From Catenovulum maritimum (GTDB lineage Bacteria; Pseudomonadota; Gammaproteobacteria; Enterobacterales; Alteromonadaceae): 51,573 nucleotides of DNA. Every line of letters begins with the position of its first letter. Within the stretch, counting starts at the first letter, position 1. Under the pieces are notes generated by a model. It did no database searches, was not told where the DNA came from, and worked only from the letters and a program-made list of their open reading frames with translations. Of the stretch, positions 33,828 through 41,908 are shown piece by piece. Position numbers and translations under genes: made by a program. The stretch lies in contig NZ_KQ130505.1 in NCBI RefSeq assembly GCF_001050375.1, forward strand, positions 1-51,573, given 5' to 3'.

Positions 33828-34146
33828 TAGTAAAAGAGTAAATAAAGAAAAATGGGCAAGTAACACTAAGGCGATTAAAGCCGTCCAAGTCGCCTTCGAT
33901 ATGGATGAAAAGCTACAATACGTTATCCGTAAAGAAGCTTTAGATGCGGGTTTAGGTCCGTCTGACCAAATTCGTAAGATTCTTGATTTACCTGTGACTA
34001 AAAGACCCAAACGCCCGAGATTAACCGTATCTTTATCGGTAGATGATTATCAAATTCTCGGTGAAAAATATGGCATTCCAGCCGATCAACAACTCGAAAT
34101 TAAAAAACGAGTGATGGATGAACTAGTCGATCACGCAAGTAAGTAG
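33820..34146 (+). CDS. Small protein with two ribbon-helix-helix-like segments
   Basis: The 108-residue basic protein has two similar strand-helix-helix patterns. VQVAFDMDEKLQYVIRKEALDAGLGPSDQIRKIL and LTVSLSVDDYQILGEKYGIPADQQLEIKKRV each read like a ribbon-helix-helix unit, and they are joined by a basic linker (KRPKRPR). It could bind DNA as an intramolecular pair, perhaps regulating this cluster, but I have not seen a described function. It is translationally coupled to the DUF2491 gene by an 8-bp overlap, which supports a role with that cluster. Confidence 0.6.
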   Translation: MTDSKRVNKEKWASNTKAIKAVQVAFDMDEKLQYVIRKEALDAGLGPSDQIRKILDLPVTKRPKRPRLTVSLSVDDYQILGEKYGIPADQQLEIKKRVMDELVDHASK

Positions 34147-34167
34147 AAATGTAAACGCCTAATCCAC

Positions 34168-34195
34168 TGATCTATTAAGCTATCGTGTTCGTAAA
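34168..34195 (+). promoter_or_regulatory. Candidate ECF (ChrR-type sigma) promoter
   Basis: TGATCT (34168-34173), a 16-bp spacer and CGTAAA (34190-34195) resemble the TGATCC / CGTA-type promoter recognised by sigma factors of the ChrR-controlled RpoE group. It is placed 21 to 33 bp before the LON-domain gene, just ahead of the sigma factor gene, as expected for autoregulation of the operon to 42454. Confidence 0.5.
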
Positions 34196-34227
34196 TTGAG
34201 CATTATTGTTTAGTTGTGAATTATGAT

Positions 34228-34827
34228 ATGCGATTAGGTGTTTTCCCCCTTCCTCTTATACTATTACCCGGCGGTAAAACGCGTTTACGAATTTTCGAAC
34301 CTAGATACATTCGCTTGGTTAAACAGGCTGTAACAGGTGAAGGGTTCGCGTTATCTAGTTACTTACCTGAAGCTGAAAATAACAGTTCAGAACTTGCCGC
34401 TTGGGTTGAAATCGTCGACTTCTCTATTTTAGAAGATGGTTTGTTATCTATTGATGTCCAAGCTCAATCTATGGTTAAGCTTACTCAGTTTGAGCTTGAA
34501 AATGATGGTTTAAGGTTTGCTTCTGCAAAGCAAGTGAAGCATTGGGCAAGCCAAACATCTTCAGACAAAACTAAATTGCTCGCGCAAAGTTTGTCGCGTT
34601 TTTTTAGCAAAATTCCAGAATACGAAAGCCTATATCCTTCGCCTAAATATGATGAACCTGCTTGGGTATGCGCTAGATTGGTTGAGCTACTACCTCTATC
34701 AATAGAAAGGAAGCTTCAATTTGCACAGCCAGAAAGTTTTGAGAGATGCGTTAATTTTTTGCATACTGTGATTAATGGCGAAAAAAATAGTGATCTTTTT
34801 CAGTTCCAGACTCGTAACTACAACTAA
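34228..34827 (+). CDS. LON substrate-binding domain protein
   Basis: The 199-residue protein is a stand-alone LON N-terminal (LAN/PUA-like) domain: MRLGVFPLPLILLPGGKTRLRIFEPRYIRLVKQA is the family hallmark. No AAA or protease domain follows, so it is not Lon itself; solo members have no settled function. I chose the ATG at 34228, with a GTG at 34216 as alternative; neither has a clear ribosome binding site. It lies directly downstream of the ECF promoter and 28 bp before the sigma factor, so it is probably in the same regulon. Confidence 0.82.
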   Translation: MRLGVFPLPLILLPGGKTRLRIFEPRYIRLVKQAVTGEGFALSSYLPEAENNSSELAAWVEIVDFSILEDGLLSIDVQAQSMVKLTQFELENDGLRFASAKQVKHWASQTSSDKTKLLAQSLSRFFSKIPEYESLYPSPKYDEPAWVCARLVELLPLSIERKLQFAQPESFERCVNFLHTVINGEKNSDLFQFQTRNYN

Positions 34828-34855
34828 ATAAAACATAAAGGTTTAGATTGGCGTT

Positions 34856-35479
34856 ATGCAGCAGATAAATCATACTCTTTCAATCAACTCTGAAAGACAG
34901 AACAAGCAGCCTAGGATGACACCAGAACAATCTCAACAACTTAAACAGTGGTTGTCAGATATTGCGTTAAAAAGAGACAAAAAAGCTTTTGCCAATATCT
35001 TCAAAAGTTTCGCCCCAAAAATTAAAGGCTTTGGCATGAAGCAGCTTAAATCTGAAAGCGCCGCCAATGATTTGCTACAAGATACCATGAGTATTGTTTG
35101 GCGAAAGTCGCATCTATACGATGCTGACAAAGGGGCTGCAACCACTTGGATTTATACCATAATGCGTAACTTGTCTTTTGACATGCTGCGCAAAGCTCAG
35201 ACGCAAAAAGAAGATTCGTTAAGTGATGATATTTGGCCGATTGCTGAAGTTGTCGATGACAGTGGAGAGGTGTTCTCCGATCACTTAATGTCACAGCAAA
35301 TTGCTCAATATTTGGATTCGTTACCAGAAGCACAAAAGCAAGTGGTTCAGGGCGTTTACTTTCAAGAAATGACACAAGAACAACTGGCTACACAGCTGGA
35401 AATTCCACTCGGAACGGTTAAATCACGTTTACGTTTAGCATTAAATAAATTAAAGCAGCAAATAGAGGAAAACTCATGA
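34856..35479 (+). CDS. ECF RNA polymerase sigma factor of the RpoE/ChrR type
   Basis: The 207-residue sigma factor has region 2 (FKSFAPKIKGFGMKQL, then NDLLQDTMSIVWRKSHLYD and AATTWIYTIMRNLSFDMLRK) and region 4 (YLDSLPEAQKQVVQGVYF, then TQEQLATQLEIPLGTVKSRLRLALNKL). It overlaps by 4 bp with a ChrR-type zinc anti-sigma factor, which places it in the singlet-oxygen-responsive ECF11-like group rather than with the envelope-stress RpoE/RseA pair. Singlet oxygen or organic peroxides would release it to transcribe the lipid-modification genes downstream. Confidence 0.92.
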   Translation: MQQINHTLSINSERQNKQPRMTPEQSQQLKQWLSDIALKRDKKAFANIFKSFAPKIKGFGMKQLKSESAANDLLQDTMSIVWRKSHLYDADKGAATTWIYTIMRNLSFDMLRKAQTQKEDSLSDDIWPIAEVVDDSGEVFSDHLMSQQIAQYLDSLPEAQKQVVQGVYFQEMTQEQLATQLEIPLGTVKSRLRLALNKLKQQIEENS

Positions 35480-36153
35480 GTATTAAATATCATCCCAAGC
35501 ATGAGTTGCTATCTGCCTTTGTTGCAGGTGAATTACCAGCATCTTTAAGTATTGCTGTATCTGCACATAATGAGTTATGCGACGAATGTCGAAAAAAATG
35601 TGAAGCATTAGCCGAATCGCAAGCAATTGAATTTATGAAAGAAGATAGTTTTAATGAATTCGAACTAGATGATTTTGAGTCAATCAATGACGAATTTGAT
35701 GAAATGTTTGCTGCTATTACAACCGAACCTAGTCGACCAGAACCGCTTGCTAAGCCTTGCGTCAATATTGATTATAAGGGGCAATCGTTAAAGTTACCTA
35801 GAGCATTAACTTCTGTCACTATGTCCAATTGGCAAAAGTTGGGCAAATTGCGTCGAGCAAAACTTGAATTAGCTGAAGGCAAGGTACATTCAAACTTACT
35901 TGAAATAGAAGCAGGCGGTACAGTGCCAACTCACACCCATAAAGGCTACGAGCTTACTTTATTGCTGGCTGGGTCTTTCTCCGATGAGCACGACACTTAT
36001 CATGCGGGCGATTTTATTTGGTTAAATCAGCACAACACACATACACCAGTTACCGCTGAAGGTTGCTTATGCTTTACGGTTGCAGACGATGCGCAAACAT
36101 TTACACAAGGTATAAGCAAACTACTTAATCCAATCGGCAGGTTTATTTACTAA
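35476..36153 (+). CDS. chrR: ChrR-type zinc anti-sigma factor
   Basis: The 225-residue product has an N-terminal zinc anti-sigma domain with ligands H6, H31, C35 and C38, the same positions as in Rhodobacter sphaeroides ChrR. A C-terminal cupin domain follows, with THTHKGYELTLLLAGSF and a later HTH cluster as metal ligands. In the family the N-terminal domain holds the sigma factor inactive and the cupin is needed for the singlet-oxygen response. It overlaps the sigma gene by 4 bp. Confidence 0.93.
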   Translation: MSIKYHPKHELLSAFVAGELPASLSIAVSAHNELCDECRKKCEALAESQAIEFMKEDSFNEFELDDFESINDEFDEMFAAITTEPSRPEPLAKPCVNIDYKGQSLKLPRALTSVTMSNWQKLGKLRRAKLELAEGKVHSNLLEIEAGGTVPTHTHKGYELTLLLAGSFSDEHDTYHAGDFIWLNQHNTHTPVTAEGCLCFTVADDAQTFTQGISKLLNPIGRFIY

Positions 36154-36187
36154 AGCTCGGGTTCATTTTTTAGGGAGTGGTGTCACT

Positions 36188-36616
36188 ATGAATCAAAGCG
36201 ATATTAATCAGTTTATTCAAACTTATCAGAGTTTGAATAAAGATAATTTAGCTCAGCTTGCAGACATATATCACCCAGATATAAACTTTATTGACCCTCT
36301 CCACCAGGTAGAGGGCTTGGCGGAATTAACTGGATATTTTGCAAGCTTATATCAAAATTTAGTGTCCTGTGAATTTGAAATCCAAGCGCAGCTTTGGCAA
36401 GCAAATCAGGCTGCTTTATATTGGCAAATGCAGTATCAGCATGCCTCTTTAAATGGCGGGAAATCAGTTAGAGTTGATGGTTGCTCTCATTTAAAATTTA
36501 CCGACGGCCTAGTTATTTACCACAGAGATTATTTGGATGCTGGCGCTATGTTATATGAACATATTCCGTTATTAGGCAGTGCCATTCGCTTTGTTAAAAA
36601 GCGAGCAAGTCAATGA
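36188..36616 (+). CDS. NTF2-like (SnoaL-type) family protein
   Basis: The 142-residue soluble protein fits the NTF2/SnoaL fold: a long N-terminal helix pair (INQFIQTYQSLNKDNLAQLADIY), HPDINFIDPLHQVEGLAEL, and a beta-sheet half with GLVIYHRDYLDAGAMLYE. Members of this clade are regular companions of ChrR-sigma lipid operons. It may act as a small-molecule isomerase or carrier; the substrate is unknown. The stop overlaps the start of the SDR gene by 4 bp. Confidence 0.78.
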   Translation: MNQSDINQFIQTYQSLNKDNLAQLADIYHPDINFIDPLHQVEGLAELTGYFASLYQNLVSCEFEIQAQLWQANQAALYWQMQYQHASLNGGKSVRVDGCSHLKFTDGLVIYHRDYLDAGAMLYEHIPLLGSAIRFVKKRASQ

Positions 36617-37341
36617 ATTCTAAAACCGTACTTATTACAGGTGCTTCATCTGGGATTGGTAAAGCCTTAGCCTTAGCCTATGCAGAAATGGGCTATCTAG
36701 TTTATGCGGGTGGACGAAATCAACAAAGGCTAGATGAATTAGTATTAGAAAATGCCAATATAAAACCTCTGGTATGTGAACTAACTAATAAGAAAGCGCT
36801 AATAGCAGCGTCAGGCGATTTACCTCAGTTGGATATTTTGATCCTAAATGCGGGTAATTGTGAGTATATAAATGATGCAGTGAATTTTGATAGCGATTTA
36901 TTTGCCCGGGTCATTACAACCAATTTAATCTCAGTTGGGTACTGTTTAGAAGCCTGGTTGAAATTAGTCAAACCTGGTGGACAGCTTGTTTTGACTAGTT
37001 CTAGTGCTCAGTTTCTACCTCTGCCAAGAGCAGAAGCATATGGTGCCTCTAAAGCTGGTTTATCTTATTTAGCCAAAACGTTGAGTATCGATCTACAAAA
37101 TAGCCATATTGATGTCAGCCTAATACACCCAGGTTTTGTATCAACCCCTTTAACCGATAAAAATGATTTTCCTATGCCCTCAATTATTTCCACAGCCCAA
37201 GCGGCTGACTACATTGTTGAAGGTATAAATAAACGCAAAGCCGAAATCAATTTCCCAAAACACTTTACTTATCTGATGAAGCTTATATCGCTTCTTCCTT
37301 TTTCAATTTGGAAAAAACTAGCGACTAGGATGAATAAATAA
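36613..37341 (+). CDS. Short-chain dehydrogenase/reductase
   Basis: The 242-residue product has the classical SDR motifs: TGASSGIG cofactor loop near the N terminus, LNAGN, a catalytic Ser in LTSSSAQF and YGASK (Tyr and Lys) downstream, then HPGFVSTPLT. The dinucleotide preference cannot be decided firmly; the GGRNQQRL segment after strand 2 hints at NADP(H). It is one base short of overlapping the FAD oxidoreductase and is part of the ChrR-sigma operon. The likely substrate is a fatty-acid-derived or lipid carbonyl, by context only. Confidence 0.88.
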   Translation: MNSKTVLITGASSGIGKALALAYAEMGYLVYAGGRNQQRLDELVLENANIKPLVCELTNKKALIAASGDLPQLDILILNAGNCEYINDAVNFDSDLFARVITTNLISVGYCLEAWLKLVKPGGQLVLTSSSAQFLPLPRAEAYGASKAGLSYLAKTLSIDLQNSHIDVSLIHPGFVSTPLTDKNDFPMPSIISTAQAADYIVEGINKRKAEINFPKHFTYLMKLISLLPFSIWKKLATRMNK

Positions 37342-38648
37342 TGAAAAACATCGCGATTATTGGTTCAGGCATTTCAGGTTTAACTGCAGCATATTTACTC
37401 AGTCAAAAACATAAGGTCACTGTATTTGAAAAAAATGATTACATAGGCGGTCATACAGCGACTAAAGATATATCTCTAGATGGCAAAAACTATGCAATAG
37501 ATACTGGTTTTATTGTTTATAACGATAAAACTTATCCGAATTTCATCAAATTACTTAGGCAACTTGGCATTCCACCTCAGCCTACAGAAATGAGTTTTAG
37601 CGTGATGAATAAGCGTAATGGCTTGGAATACAATGGCAATAACCTAAATAGTCTATTTGCGCAGAGAACTAATTTGTTGAATCCTAAGTTTTGGTGTTTG
37701 ATTCAACAAATACTTAACTTCAACAAAAAATGCAAAGCGCTATATGCCAGTGATGATATTCCAGCGGACAAAACCCTAGGTGATTTTTTAGCTGAAAATA
37801 ATTTCTCAGAATACTTTAATCAAAACTATATTCTACCTATGGGGGCTGCTATTTGGTCAACTAGCTTGGTTGAAATGAAAGCATTTCAACTCAGGTTCTT
37901 TGTCCAATTTTTTTATAATCATGGCTTATTGAATGTGAATGACAGACCCCAATGGCATGTTATTCCGGGGGGCTCTAAGCAGTATATTGAACCTTTGACT
38001 CGTAATTTTTATCAGCAAATAAAATTAAATGCCAAAATCACTAAAATAAGTCGAGAAACGCTCAGCACTGATACTTCCAATCAGAACGTGAGCTCTCTCG
38101 GGGCTGTGAACATACATTTCGAGAATGGAGTTGTTGAAGGGTTTGATGAAGTTATTTTGGCATGTCATTCAGATGAGGCTTTGGCATTACTAGATCAGCC
38201 AACCGAAGCGGAAAAGTCTGTACTAGGGGGTATTCATTACAGCCCAAATGAAGTCGTGCTGCACACAGACATCAATTTACTACCTAAACGAAAATTGGCT
38301 TGGGCGAGTTGGAATTATCAATTAGGGCTTAGTAACCCTGAATCTGAATTAACTAGACCAGCATGTGTTACCTACAATATGAATATTTTGCAAGGGATTA
38401 AAGCGCCGCACACTTTTTGCGTTACGTTAAATCAAACAGAGCAAATTGATCCTGCCAAAATACTCAGAAAATTTACCTATCACCATCCGGTATTTAATCA
38501 GGTCAGTATGGCAGCACAACAAAGGCGGCTTGAAATTTGCGGTCAAAACAATACCCACTTCGCTGGTGCTTATTGGCACAACGGATTCCATGAAGATGGG
38601 GTAAAAAGCGCTATACTGGTAGCTAAACGCTTTGGTGTCGAGCTATGA
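37341..38648 (+). CDS. FAD-dependent oxidoreductase, amine-oxidase-like
   Basis: The 435-residue flavoprotein starts with a dinucleotide-binding motif (IAIIGSGISGLTAAYLLS) and the GGHT continuation typical of the NAD(P)-binding amine oxidase/phytoene-desaturase-like group. It ends with AGAYWHNGFHEDGVKSA. In Rhodobacter sphaeroides a flavoprotein desaturase encoded with a cyclopropane-synthase-like methyltransferase works in furan fatty acid synthesis (UfaD with UfaM). Position beside DUF1365 and that methyltransferase makes this its likely counterpart, which is inference. Confidence 0.85.
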   Translation: MKNIAIIGSGISGLTAAYLLSQKHKVTVFEKNDYIGGHTATKDISLDGKNYAIDTGFIVYNDKTYPNFIKLLRQLGIPPQPTEMSFSVMNKRNGLEYNGNNLNSLFAQRTNLLNPKFWCLIQQILNFNKKCKALYASDDIPADKTLGDFLAENNFSEYFNQNYILPMGAAIWSTSLVEMKAFQLRFFVQFFYNHGLLNVNDRPQWHVIPGGSKQYIEPLTRNFYQQIKLNAKITKISRETLSTDTSNQNVSSLGAVNIHFENGVVEGFDEVILACHSDEALALLDQPTEAEKSVLGGIHYSPNEVVLHTDINLLPKRKLAWASWNYQLGLSNPESELTRPACVTYNMNILQGIKAPHTFCVTLNQTEQIDPAKILRKFTYHHPVFNQVSMAAQQRRLEICGQNNTHFAGAYWHNGFHEDGVKSAILVAKRFGVEL

Positions 38649-39409
38649 CATTAGCCAGTGGCATATACTCTGGAAAGGTGCGGCATAGACGCTTCTCGCC
38701 TAAAAATCATGAGTTTAGTTATCAGTTTGCTATGCTGGGGTTAGACCTAGATGAACTCAAGCAGGTCACCAAGCAACATTGGTTATTTGGCGAAAAATGG
38801 TACAACCCGATTCGTTTTAAGCAAAAAGATTACATAACGGGTGAACCAGAAGAATTAAAACAGCGTATTAGAAATAAGTTAGTTAGCTTAGGTGCAGATT
38901 GGTGCGGCAATAAAATTTTTATGTTAGCTCAGTGTCGAAGTTTTGGCTTGTATTTCAGTCCAGTTAACTTCTATTTTTGTTATTCAGATAAAGGTGATTG
39001 CCAGTATATGTTGGCGGAAGTTAGTAATACACCTTGGAATGAAACGCACTACTATTTAGTTGACACTGAATCACCTGAAATGACAAAAAAACAGTTTCAT
39101 GTTTCACCTTTTATGCAAATGGCAATGCAGTACAAATGGCAAGTTAAGCCACCCCAAGCTAAGACTTTAGTGCATATAGAAAACCATAGTGAAGGCGAAG
39201 CTGAAAGTGAAGACGACTCTGAAGCTCGTAAAGTGTTTGATGCCACTATGGCGTTAACTAAGCAGCCACTAACGAATTTTTCACTTGTCAAAACTTGGTT
39301 TAATTTGCCTTTTATGACGCTAAAAATACTATTAACTATATATTGGCAAGCACTCAAGCTGTTTATCAAAAAGGTGCCTTTTGTGCCTTATCAGAAAGAG
39401 AGAGGTTAG
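38645..39409 (+). CDS. DUF1365 family protein
   Basis: The 254-residue product matches DUF1365: SGIYSGKVRHRRFSPKNHEFSYQFAMLGLDLDEL at the start, FMLAQCRSFGLYFSPVNFYFCY in the middle, then NTPWNETHYYLV and KQFHVSPFM. The family almost always lies between an FAD oxidoreductase and a cyclopropane-synthase-like methyltransferase, as here. Its activity is not established. It overlaps the preceding gene by 4 bp and ends 2 bp before the next start. Confidence 0.9.
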   Translation: MTLASGIYSGKVRHRRFSPKNHEFSYQFAMLGLDLDELKQVTKQHWLFGEKWYNPIRFKQKDYITGEPEELKQRIRNKLVSLGADWCGNKIFMLAQCRSFGLYFSPVNFYFCYSDKGDCQYMLAEVSNTPWNETHYYLVDTESPEMTKKQFHVSPFMQMAMQYKWQVKPPQAKTLVHIENHSEGEAESEDDSEARKVFDATMALTKQPLTNFSLVKTWFNLPFMTLKILLTIYWQALKLFIKKVPFVPYQKERG

Positions 39410-39411
39410 TG

Positions 39412-40674
39412 ATGGAACAAACTCAAAATTTAAATATTGATGCCAGCCTATCTTGGTTTAACCAAAGGTGTAGAAAAATAGTATTTACAATTTTAGATAA
39501 AATGCCATCCGCTTGTTTAGAGATAAATGAAGGCAGCCAAATTACACGCTTAGGCAACAAACAAGCTGAGTTAGTTGGGCAAATGCATGTATATGATGTC
39601 AGCTGTTATATTGATTTTATTAAGGGGGGCAGTATAGGTGCTGCAGAAGCTTTTTTAGATAAGAAGTGGTCTTCTCCAGATCTGACTAAACTAATTCAAG
39701 TATTTGCCCGAAGCCAGCAAATTTTGGATGCAGTTGAATCAAAAAGTGCTTGGCTAACCCGTTTTGCTAATAAGCTTATATCATTAAGAAATGCTAATAC
39801 AACAGCAGGCTCTAAGCGAAATATACTCGCGCATTATGATCTCGGTAATGACTTGTACACCCGTTTTCTTGATAGAGAAATGATGTACTCTGCCGCCATT
39901 TACGATGAGGCAGCGACAAAGCTAGGCCAAGCTCAAATTAATAAGCTAACTCAAATATGCGAAAAATTAGATCTTAACCAAAACGATCACTTAATAGAGA
40001 TTGGCACTGGGTGGGGTGGTTTAGCTATATTTGCCGCTTCAAACTATGGTTGTAAAGTAACGACAACAACTATATCTGATGCTCAATTTGAATATGCCCA
40101 AGCGAGAGTTAGCCAGCTTGGTTTATCAGATAAAATTACTCTGCTGAAAAAAGATTACCGTGAACTAACCGGTCAGTACGATAAATTGGTATCGGTCGAA
40201 ATGATAGAAGCAGTAGGGCATGAGTTTTTACCAAGCTTTTTTAAGCAATGTAATCAACTTTTGAAGCCGACTGGAAAAATGTTGATTCAAGCAATCACGA
40301 TTGCGGATCAACGTTATGACCATTACCGTAATAATTTAGACTTTATTCAAAAATATATTTTCCCTGGAGGCTGCCTGCCTTCGATTGCTGTTATGAGTGA
40401 ACATATTGCTCAATCGACCGATATGATGATAGATAAAATTGATGACATAGGTTTGCATTACGCTAGAACATTAAAAGACTGGCGAGTCAGATTTGAGCAA
40501 AATTGGCACGAAATCAGTACCTTTGGTTATGATGAGCACTTTAAACGACTTTGGTTGTATTACTTAAGTTATTGCGAAGGCGCTTTCATCGAACGTGTTA
40601 TCAGCACACATCATATTGTTGCCCGCAAACCTAGATATTTGAGTAAAGCAGACAAAGCAGTCATAGATTATTAA
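39412..40674 (+). CDS. Cyclopropane-fatty-acyl-phospholipid synthase-like methyltransferase
   Basis: The 420-residue SAM-dependent enzyme belongs to the CFA synthase family: an N-terminal lipid-binding domain (to about 130, with YDVSCYIDFIKGGSIGAAEAFLDKKW), then the methyltransferase core with NILAHYDLGNDLYTRFLD, the SAM loop LIEIGTGWGGLAIFAA and VSVEMIEAVG. These enzymes methylate double bonds of membrane phospholipids. I chose the ATG at 39412 because it follows the DUF1365 stop; upstream in-frame starts overlap that gene. In this operon type it may make methyl-branched furan-fatty-acid precursors rather than cyclopropanes. Confidence 0.9.
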   Translation: MEQTQNLNIDASLSWFNQRCRKIVFTILDKMPSACLEINEGSQITRLGNKQAELVGQMHVYDVSCYIDFIKGGSIGAAEAFLDKKWSSPDLTKLIQVFARSQQILDAVESKSAWLTRFANKLISLRNANTTAGSKRNILAHYDLGNDLYTRFLDREMMYSAAIYDEAATKLGQAQINKLTQICEKLDLNQNDHLIEIGTGWGGLAIFAASNYGCKVTTTTISDAQFEYAQARVSQLGLSDKITLLKKDYRELTGQYDKLVSVEMIEAVGHEFLPSFFKQCNQLLKPTGKMLIQAITIADQRYDHYRNNLDFIQKYIFPGGCLPSIAVMSEHIAQSTDMMIDKIDDIGLHYARTLKDWRVRFEQNWHEISTFGYDEHFKRLWLYYLSYCEGAFIERVISTHHIVARKPRYLSKADKAVIDY

Positions 40675-40698
40675 TGCTAAGCGCAGCGAGTAGACTCT

Positions 40699-41247
40699 AT
40701 GATTGCAAACTTAACAGAGCAGCTTAGACAAAGGCCTTGGGTTATAACTGCTTATAACCTAATTTGCTTCCAAGCTTGCTGGTTTCTTGCTGCAATTTAC
40801 CAGCACAATGCTGTTATCTGGATGTTTGGATTACTCCTAATTCATTTTCTGCTTAGTCATTCAAAGCGCTCCGACTTCCGGCTCTTGCCTATTGCAGTAC
40901 TAGGGCTATTCGTTGATCAAATACTTAGTATTTTTCAAATCGTTCAATTTAAAACCAGTCAGTTAGATTTCAGCGTAATTAATAATTTAGTGCCAATTTG
41001 GTTGGCCTTGTTGTGGATTGCATTGGCAATTTCTTTCAATCATAGCCTAGCTTGGTTAAACCGAATCAAGCTTAGATACGTATCATTACTAGGCTTGGTA
41101 TTTGGACCTGCTAGTTATTATGCTGGTGCACAATTTAATGCGTTAACGCTTTCTGTATCCGAACTAAATTTTCTAATTACTTATGCCTGTATATGGAGCG
41201 TTTTATTACCTCTATGTACATTGTTAGCGAGCCGTTTAAACAAATAA
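40699..41247 (+). CDS. DUF2878 family membrane protein
   Basis: The 182-residue inner-membrane protein has about five hydrophobic segments (starting at about residue 15) and matches DUF2878 (LICFQACWFLAAIY near the N terminus, LLPIAVLGLFVDQIL, and GPASYYAGA). The family is found in ChrR-sigma lipid operons with the methyltransferase upstream and the chalcone-isomerase-like gene downstream, as here. Function unknown. Confidence 0.82.
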   Translation: MIANLTEQLRQRPWVITAYNLICFQACWFLAAIYQHNAVIWMFGLLLIHFLLSHSKRSDFRLLPIAVLGLFVDQILSIFQIVQFKTSQLDFSVINNLVPIWLALLWIALAISFNHSLAWLNRIKLRYVSLLGLVFGPASYYAGAQFNALTLSVSELNFLITYACIWSVLLPLCTLLASRLNK

Positions 41248-41281
41248 AGCTCGCTTATTTACAGGCAAAAAGGTAATTGAA

Positions 41282-41851
41282 ATGTTTTTAAATCAGCTTC
41301 GTTCTATACAAAAATCTTTGCTGTTTTGCGGGTTTTTCACATTTAGCTGTATAGCCCAGCCCAGTATACAACCGCTTGAATCACTCAAAAAACTAGGCGA
41401 AGGGCAAATGGACTTTTTATTCTGGTCTGTATATAAAGCTGAGTTTTTTATTCCTAGTGAACTAGATATCAGTACACAAAAGCCTTCGGAGATTATCACT
41501 AGCTACCCTCAGGCGCTTAAAATCACTTACCTTAGAGATATTTCTAAACAAGATTTAATACAAGCGACACTAGACCAGTGGCAGCAGATTGGCGTAACGC
41601 CTAAAAATCTTGATGCTTGGCTCATCCAGCTCAATGTAATTTGGCCAGATATTAAAAAAGGCGATCAGCTTGTGCTTAAAGTGAATCGCAGCCAACAAAG
41701 CCAGTTTTACTTCAAAGCGAAATCAGCAAACCGACTTGAGCTTATTGGGACGATAGATGATGTCAGCTTTGGTCCGACATTCAGTGCTATTTGGTTGTCA
41801 GAAAAAACGACACGACCAGAACTAAGAAAGCAATTACTGAAAATTAAGTAA
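41282..41851 (+). CDS. Chalcone-isomerase-like family protein
   Basis: The 189-residue product has a signal peptide (about residues 1-25, ending in a cluster near CIAQP) and a chalcone-isomerase-like domain: LKKLGEGQMDFLFWSVYKAEFFIP, then PQALKITYLRDISKQDLIQATLDQW. In plants related non-catalytic folds bind fatty acids, so a periplasmic lipid-binding role is plausible. It is a typical member of this operon type. Catalytic residues of true chalcone isomerases are not evident. Confidence 0.82.
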   Translation: MFLNQLRSIQKSLLFCGFFTFSCIAQPSIQPLESLKKLGEGQMDFLFWSVYKAEFFIPSELDISTQKPSEIITSYPQALKITYLRDISKQDLIQATLDQWQQIGVTPKNLDAWLIQLNVIWPDIKKGDQLVLKVNRSQQSQFYFKAKSANRLELIGTIDDVSFGPTFSAIWLSEKTTRPELRKQLLKIK

Positions 41852-41908
41852 TTTGTTCAGAACAATTAAATTCATTTTCCTATCCAATACTCGAAAGGAG
41901 TGATCCAA

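Noticed and set aside
34856-36153. Envelope-stress RpoE/RseA pair
   Set aside because: The anti-sigma protein is a soluble cupin with a ChrR-type zinc domain and no membrane helix, and no rseB or degP-like gene follows.
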